Positions 11,116-21,579 of a stretch of DNA of 64,000 nucleotides are shown one piece after another; the stretch's first letter is position 1, and every line of letters begins with the position of its first letter. Source of the stretch: Hydrangea macrophylla (lineage: Eukaryota > Streptophyta > Magnoliopsida > Cornales > Hydrangeaceae); the NCBI GenBank assembly GCA_033977485.1, contig CM066983.1:104593080-104657079 (forward strand). Direction: 5' to 3'. The position numbers were made by a program, and so were the translations under genes. A model generated the notes under the pieces. It was given only the letters and a program-made list of their open reading frames with translations. It had not been told where the DNA came from and made no database searches.

Positions 11116-11224
11116 TTGGTCTCTTTATGTGATGTTTATGCAAGTTATTACGATGTTTAGATGAGTTAAATGCATGTAGTGCACGTTTATATATGCTGTT
11201 TTTACAAACTGCTGGAGAAGACGT

Positions 11225-11395
11225 AGTTCTAATCGATTGACATGATCTCAATCGATTGACATCAGTTGCATCCCAATCGATTGAATAGGATTTCAATCGA
11301 TTGACATTATTCCAATCGATTGACATATTTCTCAATCGATTGACATAACTTTTGTTCCAATCGATTGAACTTTTGTTCCAATCGCTTGACATGAT
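11225..11395. repeat. CAATCGATTG palindrome cluster 2 (5' LTR)
   Basis: Six perfect and two single-base-variant copies lie downstream of the splice-donor hairpin. In the 3' LTR (19622-19790) all eight are perfect, so the two variants arose after insertion in the 5' LTR or were repaired in the 3' LTR. Confidence 0.9.
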
Positions 11396-11697
11396 CAGTA
11401 CATGGTTTTCTTTGCCTGTTTATTATATAAGAGGTTTAGTTGTTCGATTTCTGATTCGGCAATTCCATTATGCGATTATGGGGTAGACAGGAGAAATGTG
11501 ACACCAAAGATTTATGGATAATGAATAAAAAGTAATATGAAGACGTGGGTTGACGTGTTGATTTTGATATGAGTTTGATATCCGTTTCTTTTAATCCGAG
11601 TAGTCAGGCCACATTGGGAGTTTGTCATGTGTCGATGTAGAATGGAACGTAAGTAGGTTTGGTAAGTTTTGGGAATGGTTCGTGGATGGACGTTCGG

Positions 11698-12022
11698 TCA
11701 TGATATGCTCTTAAAAGCGGTGAGCTGTGCATATGCTCTTAAAAGCGGTGAGCTGGACCAAGAAGTCTTAAGATAGACTGGATGATCTATGATATGCTCT
11801 TAAAAGCGGTGAACAGGACCATTGTTCTTAAAAGCGGTGAGCTGGGATCACTAGTAGATGACGTTGAGTCGTGGCAATAAGATTGATATGCCTTGTTCGA
11901 AACGTTATATCCCTGAAATGCGGTGAACAGGACCATTGTTCTTAAAAGCTGGGGACAGACTGACGTGGAGTCCATGACATGCGGTGAGCTGTTCATATGC
12001 TCTTAAAAGCGATGGACAGAAT
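11698..12022 (+). repeat. Hairpin array in the chromovirus 5' LTR
   Basis: A repeated linker TCTTAAAAGCGGTGA separates short hairpins. GAGC/GCTC stems occur at 11722-11738 and 11986-12002, and GAACA/TGTTC stems at 11811-11827 and 11925-11941. The last unit also forms CTGTTCAT/ATGGACAG with one wobble pair. Stem bases differ between the two classes while pairing is kept. The identical array is in the 3' LTR at about 20096-20418. Confidence 0.65.
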
Positions 12023-12235
12023 AAGGGTGTATCCCTAGAGTTAAACGATTGAGTCTGTTCATGACATCTGAATACGTTGAGTTCGGTATTTGAGTAACAA
12101 GACGATAAGGGTCGGTTCATAAGGATGAATAGAAGAACAAGATAATGTTATTTTATAATAAGATGTTAACTCGTGTTTTTTTTATAAACTTGTGTTTACT
12201 TCAGATAACTGGTACCTCGTTAGTTTATGCTCACT

Positions 12236-12286
12236 CAGCTCTCAGTAAGCTGACGGCCTTTTATTGCCTGGACATTCCCCGTCCAG
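12236..12286 (+). promoter_or_regulatory. Paired terminal hairpins of the LTR (chromovirus)
   Basis: CAGCT-CTCAGTA-AGCTG (12236-12252) is followed by CTGGAC-ATTCCCC-GTCCAG (12268-12286). Counterparts are in LTR A (21190-21238), LTR B1 (45834-45884) and LTR B2 (55841-55897). Sequences differ but both stems are kept, which suggests an RNA structure in the R/U5 part of the transcript. Confidence 0.7.
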
Positions 12287-12690
12287 AATATCCTGCCCCT
12301 TGTTTTACAGGTGATGACCAGTACAATGATGAGTGTTATCCAGAGGAAGGCCCCACCGATGATGGTTACGCCAGGAAGGATTATCCTTATGCCAGTTGAA
12401 AACTGAAGACGTTATAGTTAGATTTAATTTCAGTTGTTCTGTTAAACTTTTGTTAACGGGTACTTGGACATTTGTTGTCTTCAGACCTGTTGTGATCCTG
12501 TGGACCATACTCTGATAGTTTGTAATAGTTAGCACTTTGTGCTATTTTCAGTTGATTACTGTTGCTTTTCTTTTGGACTAGTACTGCGTGGTGTGGATTA
12601 TTAGTGACTTTCACCTGTCATTCCTTATGGACCCATAAAGGAAATTTATTTTTCTCTATTTATGCTGCTCCGGGGCGTGACAGGGTTTTT

Positions 12691-12702
12691 TGGTATCAGA
12701 GC
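12691..12702 (+). promoter_or_regulatory. Primer binding site, initiator Met tRNA
   Basis: TGGTATCAGAGC, the usual plant sequence complementary to the 3' end of initiator methionine tRNA, begins 8 bp after the 5' LTR ends. It primes minus-strand DNA synthesis. Confidence 0.9.
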
Positions 12703-12851
12703 CTGAGTTTGGTACTCTAGGGGAGTGATACTGTCGTTCACCGATCATTCCACACCATCTGGTCCTAGTGTGTTAAGATTCTTTGAGATGAGATATGAGT
12801 ATAAGATAAGTTCGTCTTCCTGACGATAGATAGTTTCCTTTGCAGGATAGC

Positions 12852-13865
12852 ATGGATCCGGAGTTTCACCTGTTTGTTACCGATGCTTATGGAGGACATA
12901 TTATCCATGGAGATACCGTGGAGCCAGCTGGCCCAGATTTTTATCATGAGCGTGTGTGCCAGATAGCTAGTCGACATTTAGAGGAGGACATGTGGAGAGC
13001 ACTTTATGTGACCAGGAGTACTCACCCGACCCAGATGCGCATGGATGCCTACCACTTAGCGAGAGTTGGCAGAGACATTTGCCAGGAGATGTTGCGACTA
13101 GTTTTGAGTAAGCCAGAGATTGATGAGATTGAGTTGAGAGCCATTGTAGCCGGTCCACCAGAGCCTGTAGTTGCACCAGCACCAGCTCCAGCAGCCCCAC
13201 CATCACCAGTGCCCGACGTACCCGTCCCAGAGCCAGAGCATGAGCCGATTGAGGATGAGGAGGATGTAGAGCCTCAGGATGAGCATCCCGATGAGGACAT
13301 GGGTGGAGATGGAGAGGAGGAGCCGATAGATGATGAGGACCCAGTAGAGGATGAGCATGCAGACGATGCAGATGATGATGAAGCTGAGGATGACCCCGAG
13401 GAGCCAGAGTTTGAGCCAGAGGATCCAGTACCAGACCCAGAGGCTATTGAGGCAGACGTAGTAGTAGATGAGGAGGATGACCCCGAGGAGATAGTTGTGC
13501 CAGAGGTACCAGTTGTGCTTCAGATACCAGCCGGACCGATTATGCATATGGCAGCCATGGCCGATATGACAGTAGGATGGATAGCTCAGATGATAGCACA
13601 GCCAGCAGATTTTGTTATGGGAGAGGTGGCTATAGCAGGAGCTCTAGACATAGCTGACGGTTTTGCTGCAGTAGCTGTTGATGTCGCTAACCAAGCGATA
13701 GTAGACGTGATGGAGGACGATGATGCAGAGATGATAGAGGATTGGGATATAGGGGTAGTAGTTGGAGATCTTGTCGCACCAGTTGAGGATGATCCACTCG
13801 AGGAGATGGATATAGACCCAGAGGACGAGGCACCACCAGCAGGATCAGATGCTGACGACTTTTGA
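12852..13865 (+). CDS. Extra acidic ORF upstream of gag (unknown function)
   Basis: This 337-residue protein is encoded between the PBS and gag. The first ATG (12852) follows a CCTTTGCAG acceptor-like site. Residues about 1-100 look like a small folded, partly helical domain (MDPEFHLFVTD at the start, LEEDMWRAL later). Residues about 105-125 are Pro/Ala-rich. Residues 125-220 are extremely acidic, with runs of Glu and Asp, and a second acidic patch closes the protein. The segment at about 225-280 is Ala/Val/Ile-rich and may be helical. I recognise no gag, envelope, protease or host family. About 360 bp of noncoding DNA with a TATATATATAC stretch separates it from gag. The long open frame in a young element suggests it is maintained, but expression is unproven. 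Confidence 0.7.
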   Translation: MDPEFHLFVTDAYGGHIIHGDTVEPAGPDFYHERVCQIASRHLEEDMWRALYVTRSTHPTQMRMDAYHLARVGRDICQEMLRLVLSKPEIDEIELRAIVAGPPEPVVAPAPAPAAPPSPVPDVPVPEPEHEPIEDEEDVEPQDEHPDEDMGGDGEEEPIDDEDPVEDEHADDADDDEAEDDPEEPEFEPEDPVPDPEAIEADVVVDEEDDPEEIVVPEVPVVLQIPAGPIMHMAAMADMTVGWIAQMIAQPADFVMGEVAIAGALDIADGFAAVAVDVANQAIVDVMEDDDAEMIEDWDIGVVVGDLVAPVEDDPLEEMDIDPEDEAPPAGSDADDF

Positions 13866-14223
13866 GTCAGGATCGGCAGGGTGTAGATTTTGTTAGTTTA
13901 TATTAGGACATATTGTCCACTAGATTTTTGGGAGCTTGAGAGATAGCTATTTGACCATAGCTTTGTATAGTATTAGCTGACTTTAGTTGTTGTAACTCTT
14001 GTCCCATATGGTACACAGTTTGATTAGTGTGTACTATGCGGTACATCTTTTGATATATATATATACGAGCAGTACTTTTGTTATATTTTTGGTTGTTGCA
14101 TTTGTGATGTGTTGTTTAGTAGAATTGTTAGTCTAGCTGTTTCTTATTCTATCTTGAGTTCGTTTCTACGAGAAGACTTTCAGCTGATCAATATGTCGTT
14201 TGTAGGCGATACTCGTTATCATC

Positions 14224-14973
14224 ATGGTAGGACCTTTGAGAAATCACCAAGCACGTAATGGAGCACCTATACCGGAAGGGATGGATCCAACGGGAATTTT
14301 TGAAGCATTTATGCAGAGGATGGAACATGTGGGGGATACATATAATCACTCCACCCACCAGAGACCTTTTGCACCCCCGCCACCAAGACAGACTGGAGAT
14401 AAGTTATTAGCAAATTTTCGTGGGTTACGTCCCGAAAAGTTTGATGGACTAACAGAACCATGGAAAGCAGAGCAATGGATAAGAGAGATGGAGTTAATAT
14501 TTGGAGCATTGGAATGCAATGAACAAGAGAAACGTCGCCTTGCTACGTTTCAGCTCACTTATGCCGCCGCAGATTGGTGGGAAGCTGAGCAGGCCACTAT
14601 TGGGATCGATGCCGCTAGAGCTATGTCATGGGAGACATTCAAAGGCAGATTTTTGGAGAAGTATTTTCCAGAAGATGAGAGAGATCAACAGGAAAGGAAC
14701 TTTCTCAATTTAATCCAAGGAGGATGGAATGTACGGGAATACACAACACAGTTCGAGCGTTTATCCAGATTTGCTCAGCATATGATAGACACGCCGCAGA
14801 AGAAGGTTAAGAGATTTCACCAAGGACTGAACCCCCACCTTAGACATATGATGGTTGGTCATCTGAACCAGTCGTATGAGGAAATTGTTAGATTTGCTAC
14901 AGGATTAGAAAAGGATGCTAATCCAGTACAGCAATCACAGACAAATCGACCTCAGTTGTCACGAGGGTTTTAA
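14224..14973 (+). CDS. gag: Gag, capsid part, ending at an in-frame TAA
   Basis: The first 249 codons of the gag-pol frame encode the capsid-like retrotransposon gag domain: FRGLRPEKFDG near residue 60, then EQWIREME, TYAAADWWEAE and FLEKYFPEDERDQ. The protein packages element RNA in the cytoplasm. Translation stops at TAA 14971-14973. The same frame then continues without another stop for 1256 codons, starting with CAG AGA. Family members normally have one continuous gag here, and CAA-to-TAA is a single C-to-T change, so a recent nonsense mutation is the simplest explanation. Readthrough is possible but the position, before the zinc knuckles, is unusual for programmed recoding. Confidence 0.85.
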   Translation: MVGPLRNHQARNGAPIPEGMDPTGIFEAFMQRMEHVGDTYNHSTHQRPFAPPPPRQTGDKLLANFRGLRPEKFDGLTEPWKAEQWIREMELIFGALECNEQEKRRLATFQLTYAAADWWEAEQATIGIDAARAMSWETFKGRFLEKYFPEDERDQQERNFLNLIQGGWNVREYTTQFERLSRFAQHMIDTPQKKVKRFHQGLNPHLRHMMVGHLNQSYEEIVRFATGLEKDANPVQQSQTNRPQLSRGF

Positions 14974-17900
14974 CAGAGAAATTTTCCTAATCGACCACCA
15001 AGAAATACCCAAGGATGGAGACCTCAGGAAAATTTTCAAGGAAACAAGAGAATCTGGGAAGGAACCAGGAAACCACAGCAGAGTTATAATCGACCTCAAC
15101 AATATCGCCAGCAGGGGTCACAGCCACAGGCATTACTAACAGCCCCACCCAGCAATAGTGGAGGATGTTTTAACTGTGGAAAGCCAGGACATATTGCAAG
15201 GAACTGCACAGCCCATAGATCTAATCGCAGGCCAGATATCGTCTGTCGCAACTGCAACAAACCAGGGCACGTGAGCAAGGATTGTCGTGCGCCACGAGGA
15301 GGATACTACGGGGCACCAGTGCAAGGAATTCAAGGACCTCCTGATCAGACGAGGATGAATGCTATTATCCCAGAAGAAGCAGGCTTTAATGCTGATGAGC
15401 AGCAACATTTGGAAGGTACACTTGTACTCTTTCATAGTCCAGTTAAAGCTTTATTTGATACTGGAGCCGCACGTTCTTTTATTGCTGTTAAGATTGTGCG
15501 TCAATTGGGTTTAGAACCCCAGACACTTGAGTCAACACTGAATGCTGTGTCACCATTAGGAGTGACAGTTAAGTTGAGTAAAGTGTGTAGAGATTGCCCT
15601 TTGACTTTGGGAGATAGGAATCTGCCAGCAGACTTAGTCGTTCTGTCGATGTCAGAATTTGATGTTATCCTAGGGATGGATTGGTTAACTAAGTACAGTG
15701 CCAATTTGGATTGCCCTACTAGGACGATTGTATTTCCAATACAAGGAAAGCCGACGATCAGATTTCAGTGTCAACCGACAAGCGACATGTTTCTTACGAG
15801 TAGTTTGGCTACGATCATTAGTACGAGTACGGAGCTTAAGATGGATCAAATTCCTATTGCACGAGACTTTCAGGATGTATTTCAGGATATTAAAGGACTT
15901 CCACCGAAAAGAGAAATAGACTTCTGTATGGAATTAGTACCTGGTACATTGCCTATTTCTAAGACTCCATATAGGATGGCACCAACCGAGATGTTGGAAT
16001 TGAAGAAGCAAGTTCAAGAACTCGAGGATCTAGGATTTGTTCGACCGAGTACGTCGCCTTGGGGAGCACCAGTTCTGTTTGTAAAGAAGAAGGACGGAAC
16101 ACTTCGACTCTGTATAGACTACAGGGAGTTGAACAAGGTTACGATTAAGAATAGATATCCGTTACCTCGGATAGATGATCTATTCGACCAGTTACAAGGA
16201 TCTAGGATCTTTTCCAAGATCGATTTGCGTTCAGGATACCACCAATTGTTAGTTCGACCAGAGGATGTATCGAAGACTGCATTCAGGACAAGATACGGGC
16301 ATTACGAGTTTCTAGTTATGCCTTTTGGATTGACGAATGCGCCAGCAGTATTTATGGACTTGATGAATAGAGTATTCAGACTATATCTGGATAAGTTCAT
16401 TATTGTGTTCATTGATGATATACTGATCTACTCAAAGACAGAAGAGGATCACAAGGAGCATTTACAAGTTGCCTTGCAAACACTTCGAGATAGTAAGTTG
16501 TATGCAAAGTTCAGCAAGTGTGAGTTTTGGCTACAGGAAGTCAAATTCTTGGGACACGTTATATCTCAGGAAGGTATTTCGGTAGACTCATCTAAGATTG
16601 ATGCAGTCTTAAGCTGGAACAGACCGACAAATGCGACCGAAGTCAGAAGTTTTCTGGGTTTAGCAGGATATTACAGAAGATTCGTAGAAGGGTTCTCTAA
16701 GTTAGCAGGGCCATTGACGAATTTAACAAGGAATGAGACGAAGTATGAATGGACAGACAAGCATGAGGGTGCATTTCAGGAGTTAAAAGAAAGATTGACT
16801 TCTGCACCAGTACTCGCATTACCTAAGAGTGGAGAAAAGTACGTGATCTACAGTGATGCATCGTACCAAGGACTTGGATGTGTGCTTATGCAAGATGGGA
16901 ATGTTATCGCATATGGATCAAGACAATTGAAGGTACATGAGAAAAATTATCCCACGCATGATCTGGAATTAGCAGCAATAGTGTTTGCATTGAAAATTTG
17001 GAGACACTATCTCTATGGAGAAAAGTTTGACTTATTTTCCGATCATAAGAGTCTGAAGTATTTGTTCTCTCAAAAGGAGTTGAATATGCGACAGCGGAGA
17101 TGGATGGAGTTACTCAAGGACTATGACTTTTCTTTGCAATACCATCCCGGCAAAGCAAACGTAGTAGCAGATGCTTTGAGCCGTAAACCTCGATTAGTGA
17201 TCGCTGCATTACTAATTAGAGAATGGAGAACATTGGAAGAAATTGCTGAATTTGATCTTCAGCCAGTGGAGCCAATGAAAGGACAACATTTTGGATGTCT
17301 GATGGTACAACCGACTTTAATCAGTCGTATCATAGAGGCTCAACAGACAACAGAAGATTTGAAGTTATGGTTTGCCAAGATGTCAGCCAAGGAACCAGAA
17401 GTCTGGAGTATAAGTACAGACGGAGCCTTACGATGTAAAGGTAGACTCTGTGTACCTGACGAAGGAAGTCTTCGAAAAGACATATTGGATGAAGCTCATA
17501 AGTCACGGATGACTATTCATCCTGGAGGTACAAAGATGTACAAGGATCTGAAGAGAAATTTTTGGTGGGAAGGAATGAAGAGAGATGTGGCAGCGTATGT
17601 TTCTCAGTGTCTTACTTGTAAACAAGTAAAGGCAGAACATCAGAAACCACCTGGATTGTTACAGCCGTTACCTATTCCTCAATGGAAATGGGAACACATA
17701 ACCATGGATTTCGTGGTAGGATTGCCGAAGTCACAGCAGAATCACGATGCTATATGGGTAATCGTGGATCGACTTACTAAGACGACACATTTTATTGCCT
17801 ATAGCATGACATACTCAGTAGAACGTTTGAGCCGAATGTATCTACAACACGTTGTACGATTACATGGAGTGCCTGTATCTATTGTGTCAGACAGAGATTC

Positions 17901-18744
17901 GCGCTTTACTGCAGAATTTTGGAAGAGTCTCCAGACAGCGATGGGAACGACATTGAACTTGAGTTCAGCTTTTCATCCTCAGACAGATGGACAGACGGAA
18001 CGAGTTAATCAAGTGATGGAAGATATGTTACGAGCTTGTGTCATTGATTTTGAGAGTTCTTGGGAGATACACTTACCTCTGATTGAGTTTGCCTATAATA
18101 ATAGTTATCATTCGAGCATAGATATGGCACCATTCGAAGCTTTGTACGGGAGACCTTGCCGATCGCCGCTATGTTGGACCGAAGTCGGAGATAGTCAACT
18201 TCTTGGGCCAGAGATGGTACGAGAAACCAGTGAGAAGATTCAAGTTGTACGTGAGAAGATGAAGACAGCCCAGACCAGATACAAGAGTTATGCTGACAAG
18301 CGACGCAAAGACTTGGAGTTTGCCATTGGAGATCACGTATTACTCAAGGTTTCACCTGTTCGAGGAATCGTCAGATTTGGTCAGAAAAGGGGCAAATTAT
18401 CGCCACGTTTCATCGGACCATTCGAGATTCTGGAGCGTGTTGGAAAAGTTGCTTATCGCCTTGCGTTGCCACCAAAGATGTCAGGAGTGCACAACGTTTT
18501 TCACATCAGTATGTTGAGGAAGTGTGTTCACAACCCAGCGCACGAGATCAACTTTGAGGATATCGAAGTCAACAGCGACGTTACGTTCAATGAAGGACCT
18601 GTTCATATTCTAGATCGAGGAATCAAGAAACTCAGGAACAAGGAGATCCCGTTAGTCAAGATTCAGTGGAAGCATCATGATGAAGGAGAAGCTTCGTGGG
18701 AACTAGAGTCAGAGATGCGCGAGAAGTTTTCGTTTTTATTTTAA
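14974..18744 (+). CDS. pol: Gag nucleocapsid plus Pol polyprotein with chromodomain
   Basis: This open continuation of the gag frame encodes, in order, two CCHC zinc knuckles ([14 protein letters not shown] at 15166 and [14 protein letters not shown] at 15244), an aspartic protease with a DTGA active site (about 15457), and reverse transcriptase from about 15960 with FIDD as catalytic box (Asp codons at 16414-16419). RNase H (YSDAS) and integrase with an HHCC finger and DDE residues ([16 protein letters not shown]) follow. A C-terminal chromodomain-like segment ([11 protein letters not shown]...SWELESEM) ends the protein. Reading from the gag ATG, the catalytic RT aspartates would be residues 731-732 of about 1506. 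All catalytic residues look intact. Chromodomains direct insertion to heterochromatin marks. Only the upstream TAA compromises expression. Confidence 0.95.
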   Translation, partial: QRNFPNRPPRNTQGWRPQENFQGNKRIWEGTRKPQQSYNRPQQYRQQGSQPQALLTAPPSNSGGCFNCGKPGHIARNCTAHRSNRRPDIVCRNCNKPGHVSKDCRAPRGGYYGAPVQGIQGPPDQTRMNAIIPEEAGFNADEQQHLEGTLVLFHSPVKALFDTGAARSFIAVKIVRQLGLEPQTLESTLNAVSPLGVTVKLSKVCRDCPLTLGDRNLPADLVVLSMSEFDVILGMDWLTKYSANLDCPTRTIVFPIQGKPTIRFQCQPTSDMFLTSSLATIISTSTELKMDQIPIARDFQDVFQDIKGLPPKREIDFCMELVPGTLPISKTPYRMAPTEMLELKKQVQELEDLGFVRPSTSPWGAPVLFVKKKDGTLRLCIDYRELNKVTIKNRYPLPRIDDLFDQLQGSRIFSKIDLRSGYHQLLVRPEDVSKTAFRTRYGHYEFLVMPFGLTNAPAVFMDLMNRVFRLYLDKFIIVFIDDILIYSKTEEDHKEHLQVALQTLRDSKLYAKFSKCEFWLQEVKFLGHVISQEGISVDSSKIDAVLSWNRPTNATEVRSFLGLAGYYRRFVEGFSKLAGPLTNLTRNETKYEWTDKHEGAFQELKERLTSAPVLALPKSGEKYVIYSDASYQGLGCVLMQDGNVIAYGSRQLKVHEKNYPTHDLELAAIVFALKIWRHYLYGEKFDLFSDHKSLKYLFSQKELNMRQRRWMELLKDYDFSLQYHPGKANVVADALSRKPRLVIAALLIREWRTLEEIAEFDLQPVEPMKGQHFGCLMVQPTLISRIIEAQQTTEDLKLWFAKMSAKEPEVWSISTDGALRCKGRLCVPDEGSLRKDILDEAHKSRMTIHPGGTKMYKDLKRNFWWEGMKRDVAAYVSQCLTCKQVKAEHQKPPGLLQPLPIPQWKWEHITMDFVVGLPKSQQNHDAIWVIVDRLTKTTHFIAYSMTYSVERLSRMYLQHVVRLHGVPVSIVSDRDSRFTAEFWKSLQTAMGTTLNLSSAFHPQTDGQTERVNQVMEDMLRACVIDFESSWEIHLPLIEFAYNNSYHSSIDMAPFEALYGRPCRSPLCWTEVGDSQLLGPEMVRETSEKIQVVREKMKTAQTRYKSYADKRRKDLEFAIGDHVLLKVSPVRGIVRFGQKRGKLSPRFIGPFEILERVGKVAYRLALPPKMSGVHNVFHISMLRKCVHNPAHEINFEDIEVNSDVTFNEGPVHILDRGIKKLRNKEIPLVKIQWKHHDEGEASWELESEMREKFSFLF

Positions 18745-18783
18745 ACCTTGTTGCTTTTGGATTTCGAGGACGAAATCTTTTGT

Positions 18784-18797
18784 TGAGTGGTGGATGA
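18784..18797 (+). promoter_or_regulatory. Purine-rich tract before the 3' LTR
   Basis: TGAGTGGTGGATGA lies immediately upstream of the 3' LTR and would serve as the plus-strand primer. It is short and interrupted by T compared with the AGGGGGAGAA tracts of related elements. The preceding GAGGACGAAATC is typical of chromovirus ends. Confidence 0.5.
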
Positions 18798-21077
18798 TGT
18801 AATACCCTGTATTTTGGTATTTTAATAAGACCTGGTATTTCATTTCTATACTCGCATAAACTTTCCCTTCTTTTTGGTGAAATTTTGATACCAATCGATT
18901 GACATATTCCCAATCGATTGACACTTTTCTGATACCAATCGATTGATAAGTATCCCAATCGATTTACATTCAACCGACTAAAAGTGATGACGTGTCATTA
19001 TCCCAATCGATTGCCATTTTATTCCAATCGATTGCCATTTTATTCCAATCGATTGCCATTCATCTCAATCGATTGACATTGTTTCCAATCGATTGACTAC
19101 AAATATCTGTTACCAATCGATTGACTGGTGTCTCAATCGATTGACATAACCTGAGAAATGTTTTCTTCTTTCCTTCAGCTTTAAACGCGTGGCACTCCCT
19201 TATGCCTATATATATGTTCCATATTTATGGCCTTGGTTCATTTTTGCAGCTTGAGAGAGAGAGATATATACCTCTTGTGAGATATATACATATACACATA
19301 TATATATCTCTATATCTACATATATATACACACCCTCACACACACTCACTGCCGTGGCAGCTGGGAGGAACGAGAAGAAGCAGAAAGAAGAAGAAAGAAG
19401 AAGGAGGAGACAGAGAGAGGGCTGGACAGAGAAGAGGAGAAAGAGAGAGAGAGTTTGAAGGTTTCAAGCTTTAAACACACCCAAACGCACCCTAGGTGAG
19501 TTCTAACTCACTTGGTCTCTTTATGTGATGTTTATGCAAGTTATTACGATGTTTAGATGAGTTAAATGCATGTAGTGCACGTTTATATATGCTGTTTTTA
19601 CAAACTGCTGGAGAAGACGTAGTTCCAATCGATTGACATGATCTCAATCGATTGACATCAGTTGCATCCCAATCGATTGAATAGGATTTCAATCGATTGA
19701 CATTATTCCAATCGATTGACATATTTCTCAATCGATTGACATAACTTTTGTTCCAATCGATTGAACTTTTGTTCCAATCGATTGACATGATCAGTACATG
19801 GTTTCCTTTGCCTGTTTATTATATAAGAGGTTTAGTTGTTCGATTTCTGATTCGGCAATTCCATTATGCGATTATGGGGTAGACAGGAGAAATGTGACAC
19901 CAAAGATTTATGGATAATGAATAAAAAGTAATATGAAGACGTGGGTTGACGTGTTGATTTTGATATGAGTTTGATATCCGTTTCTTTTAATCCGAGTAGT
20001 CAGGCCACATTGGGAGTTTGTCATGTGTCGATGTAGAATGGAACGTAAGTAGGTTTGGTAAGTTCTGGGAATGGTACGTGGATGGACGTTCGGTCATGAT
20101 ATGCTCTTAAAAGCGGTGAGCTGTGCATATGCTCTTAAAAGCGGTGAGCTGGACCAAGAAGTCTTAAGATAGACTGGATGATCTATGATATGCTCTTAAA
20201 AGCGGTGAACAGGACCATTGTTCTTAAAAGCGGTGAGCTGGGATCACTAGTAGATGACGTTGAGTCGTGGCAATAAGATTGATATGCCTTGTTCGAAACG
20301 TTATATCCCTGAAATGCGGTGAACAGGACCATTGTTCTTAAAAGCTGGGGACAGACTGACGTGGAGTCCATGACATGCGGTGAGCTGTTCATATGCTCTT
20401 AAAAGCGATGGACAGAATAAGGGTGTATCCCTAGAGTTAAACGATTGAGTCTGTTCATGACATCTGAATACGTTGAGTTCGGTATTTGAGTAACAAGACG
20501 ATAAGGGTCGGTTCATAAGGATGAATAGAAGAACAAGATAATGTTATTTTATAATAAGATGTTAACTCGTGTTTTTTTATAAACTTGTGTTTACTTCAGA
20601 TAACTGGTACCTCGTTAGTTTATGCTCACTCAGCTCTCAGTAAGCTGACGGACTTTTATTGCCTGGACATTCCCCGTCCAGAATATCCTGCCCCTTGTTT
20701 TACAGGTGATGACCAGTACAATGATGAGTGTTATCCAGAGGAAGGCCCCACCGATGATGGTTACGCCAGGAAGGATTATCCTTATGCCAGTTGAAGACTG
20801 AAGACGTTATAGTTAGATTTAATTTCAGTTGTTCTGTTAAACTTTTGTTAACGGGTACTTGGACATTTGTTGTCTTCAGACCTGTTGTGATCCTGTGGAC
20901 CATACTCTGATAGTTTGTAATAGTTAGCACTTTGTGCTATTTTCAGTTGATTACGGTTGCTTTTCTTTTGGACTAGTACTGCGTGGTGTGGATTATTAGT
21001 GACTTTCACCTGTCATTCCTTATGGACCCATAAAGGAAATTTATTTTTCTCTATTTATGCTGCTCCGGGGCGTGACA
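18798..21077 (+). repeat. 3' LTR of the chromovirus
   Basis: This 2280-bp copy is nearly identical to 10423-12682. The main length change is a third copy of a 21-bp unit ending CCAATCGATTGCCATTTT near 19020-19045. The TATA box is at 19206-19216, the donor hairpin at 19496-19511, the hairpin array at about 20096-20418 and the terminal hairpins at about 20632-20682. Confidence 0.95.
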
Positions 21078-21189
21078 CCCCGTGACTTTTGTCGAAGTTG
21101 GAACCTTGAAAATATTGCTTTTAAAGTTGTATTGCACTGTTGTTCATACGCTTATATATACATTGCGAGTATATGTTTATTTTGCTCAC

Positions 21190-21238
21190 CAGCTTGCATA
21201 AGCTGACGGCGTTGATGCGTCCTGGACTCTATGTCTAG
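21190..21238 (+). promoter_or_regulatory. Paired terminal hairpins of LTR A
   Basis: CAGCTT-GCAT-AAGCTG (21190-21205) and a second stem built on CCTGGACTCTATGTCTAG are separated by GACGGCGTTGATGCGT, which is nearly identical in LTR B. The second stem uses a G-U pair where LTR B has another combination. Confidence 0.65.
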
Positions 21239-21579
21239 ATTTCAGGTCAGGAGCAGCCAGAGTATTTTGACTATACTACTTAGAGTCAGGAGACTTTCCA
21301 GGAGGCTGCTTTATATTTCCTATGTCTTTTTAATTTCGGGTTGTAATAAACTAGTTTTAGACATTTGAATAAGGGCGTTTTGTGCCTAAAACCTGGACTT
21401 ATGTAATAGTTTTAGTAAGTTTTAATTTTGGAGCTTATGTTTTATTAGTAACGTTTCTTTAGAAATGATGTTTAAGTTATTTGTTGCAGGGATAATTAGT
21501 CATACTCACTTGTCACGACCTACGAGTCCATAAAGGAAATTAAATGCTTTCCTGTATTATGCTACGTCGGGGCGTGACA

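Larger units (their letters stand above)
10423..12682 (+). repeat. 5' LTR of the chromovirus
   Basis: The 2260-bp LTR contains a first cluster of CAATCGATTG palindromes (10513-10755), a TATA box (10810-10820), a purine-rich leader, the GTGAGT hairpin (11100-11115), a second palindrome cluster (11225-11395), a hairpin array (11722-12002) and the paired terminal hairpins (12236-12286). It ends in GGGGCGTGACA. Short ORFs inside it are duplicated in the 3' LTR and look incidental. Confidence 0.95.
10423..21077 (+). mobile_element. Complete Ty3/gypsy chromovirus (Tekay/Del-like)
   Basis: An intact LTR retrotransposon of 10.65 kb with perfect 5-bp TSD CCCCG (10418-10422 and 21078-21082). LTRs of 2260 and 2280 bp both run TGTAATACCC...GGGGCGTGACA. 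The order is 5' LTR, PBS, extra acidic ORF, gag, protease, reverse transcriptase, RNase H, integrase, chromodomain, purine-rich tract, 3' LTR. By eye the LTRs differ by about nine substitutions, one 21-bp repeat-unit gain and a 1-bp T-run change, roughly 0.4 per cent, so insertion was recent. The C-terminal chromodomain places it among chromoviruses; the clade is a guess from overall resemblance. A stop inside gag suggests this copy is not autonomous unless it is read through. Confidence 0.95.
8417..21579 (+). mobile_element. LTR A, a solo LTR interrupted by a complete chromovirus
   Basis: The element starts TGTAACACCC and ends GGGGCGTGACA, flanked by a perfect 5-bp duplication CATCA (8412-8416 and 21580-21584). 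It lies inside the copia-1 reverse transcriptase gene. Without the nested chromovirus (10423-21077) and one copy of its TSD it is about 2.5 kb. It carries no gag, pol, PBS or second LTR, so it is a solo LTR left by recombination. It contains a promoter-like TA tract near 8739, a GTGAGT...ACTCAC hairpin at 9000-9018, four CCAATCGATTGG palindromes, a seven-unit hairpin array (9949-10318) and the 3' hairpin module at 21190-21238. Its end sequences resemble those of the chromovirus and of LTR B, so the families are related. Confidence 0.9.

Noticed and set aside
10513..11395. Regularly spaced palindromic repeats resembling a CRISPR array
   Set aside because: Spacing is irregular, the whole cluster is duplicated in the other LTR, and the DNA is plant nuclear. 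It is an LTR motif cluster.
12145..12399. Short ORF ending in an acidic Tyr-rich tail in the LTR (copy near 20585)
   Set aside because: It overlaps the terminal hairpins and is not kept as a frame in LTR A or B. Structure explains the conservation better.
13203..13547. Antisense ORF in the acidic gene
   Set aside because: It mirrors the GAT/GAG codon bias of the sense frame; a hydrophobic shadow, not a membrane protein.
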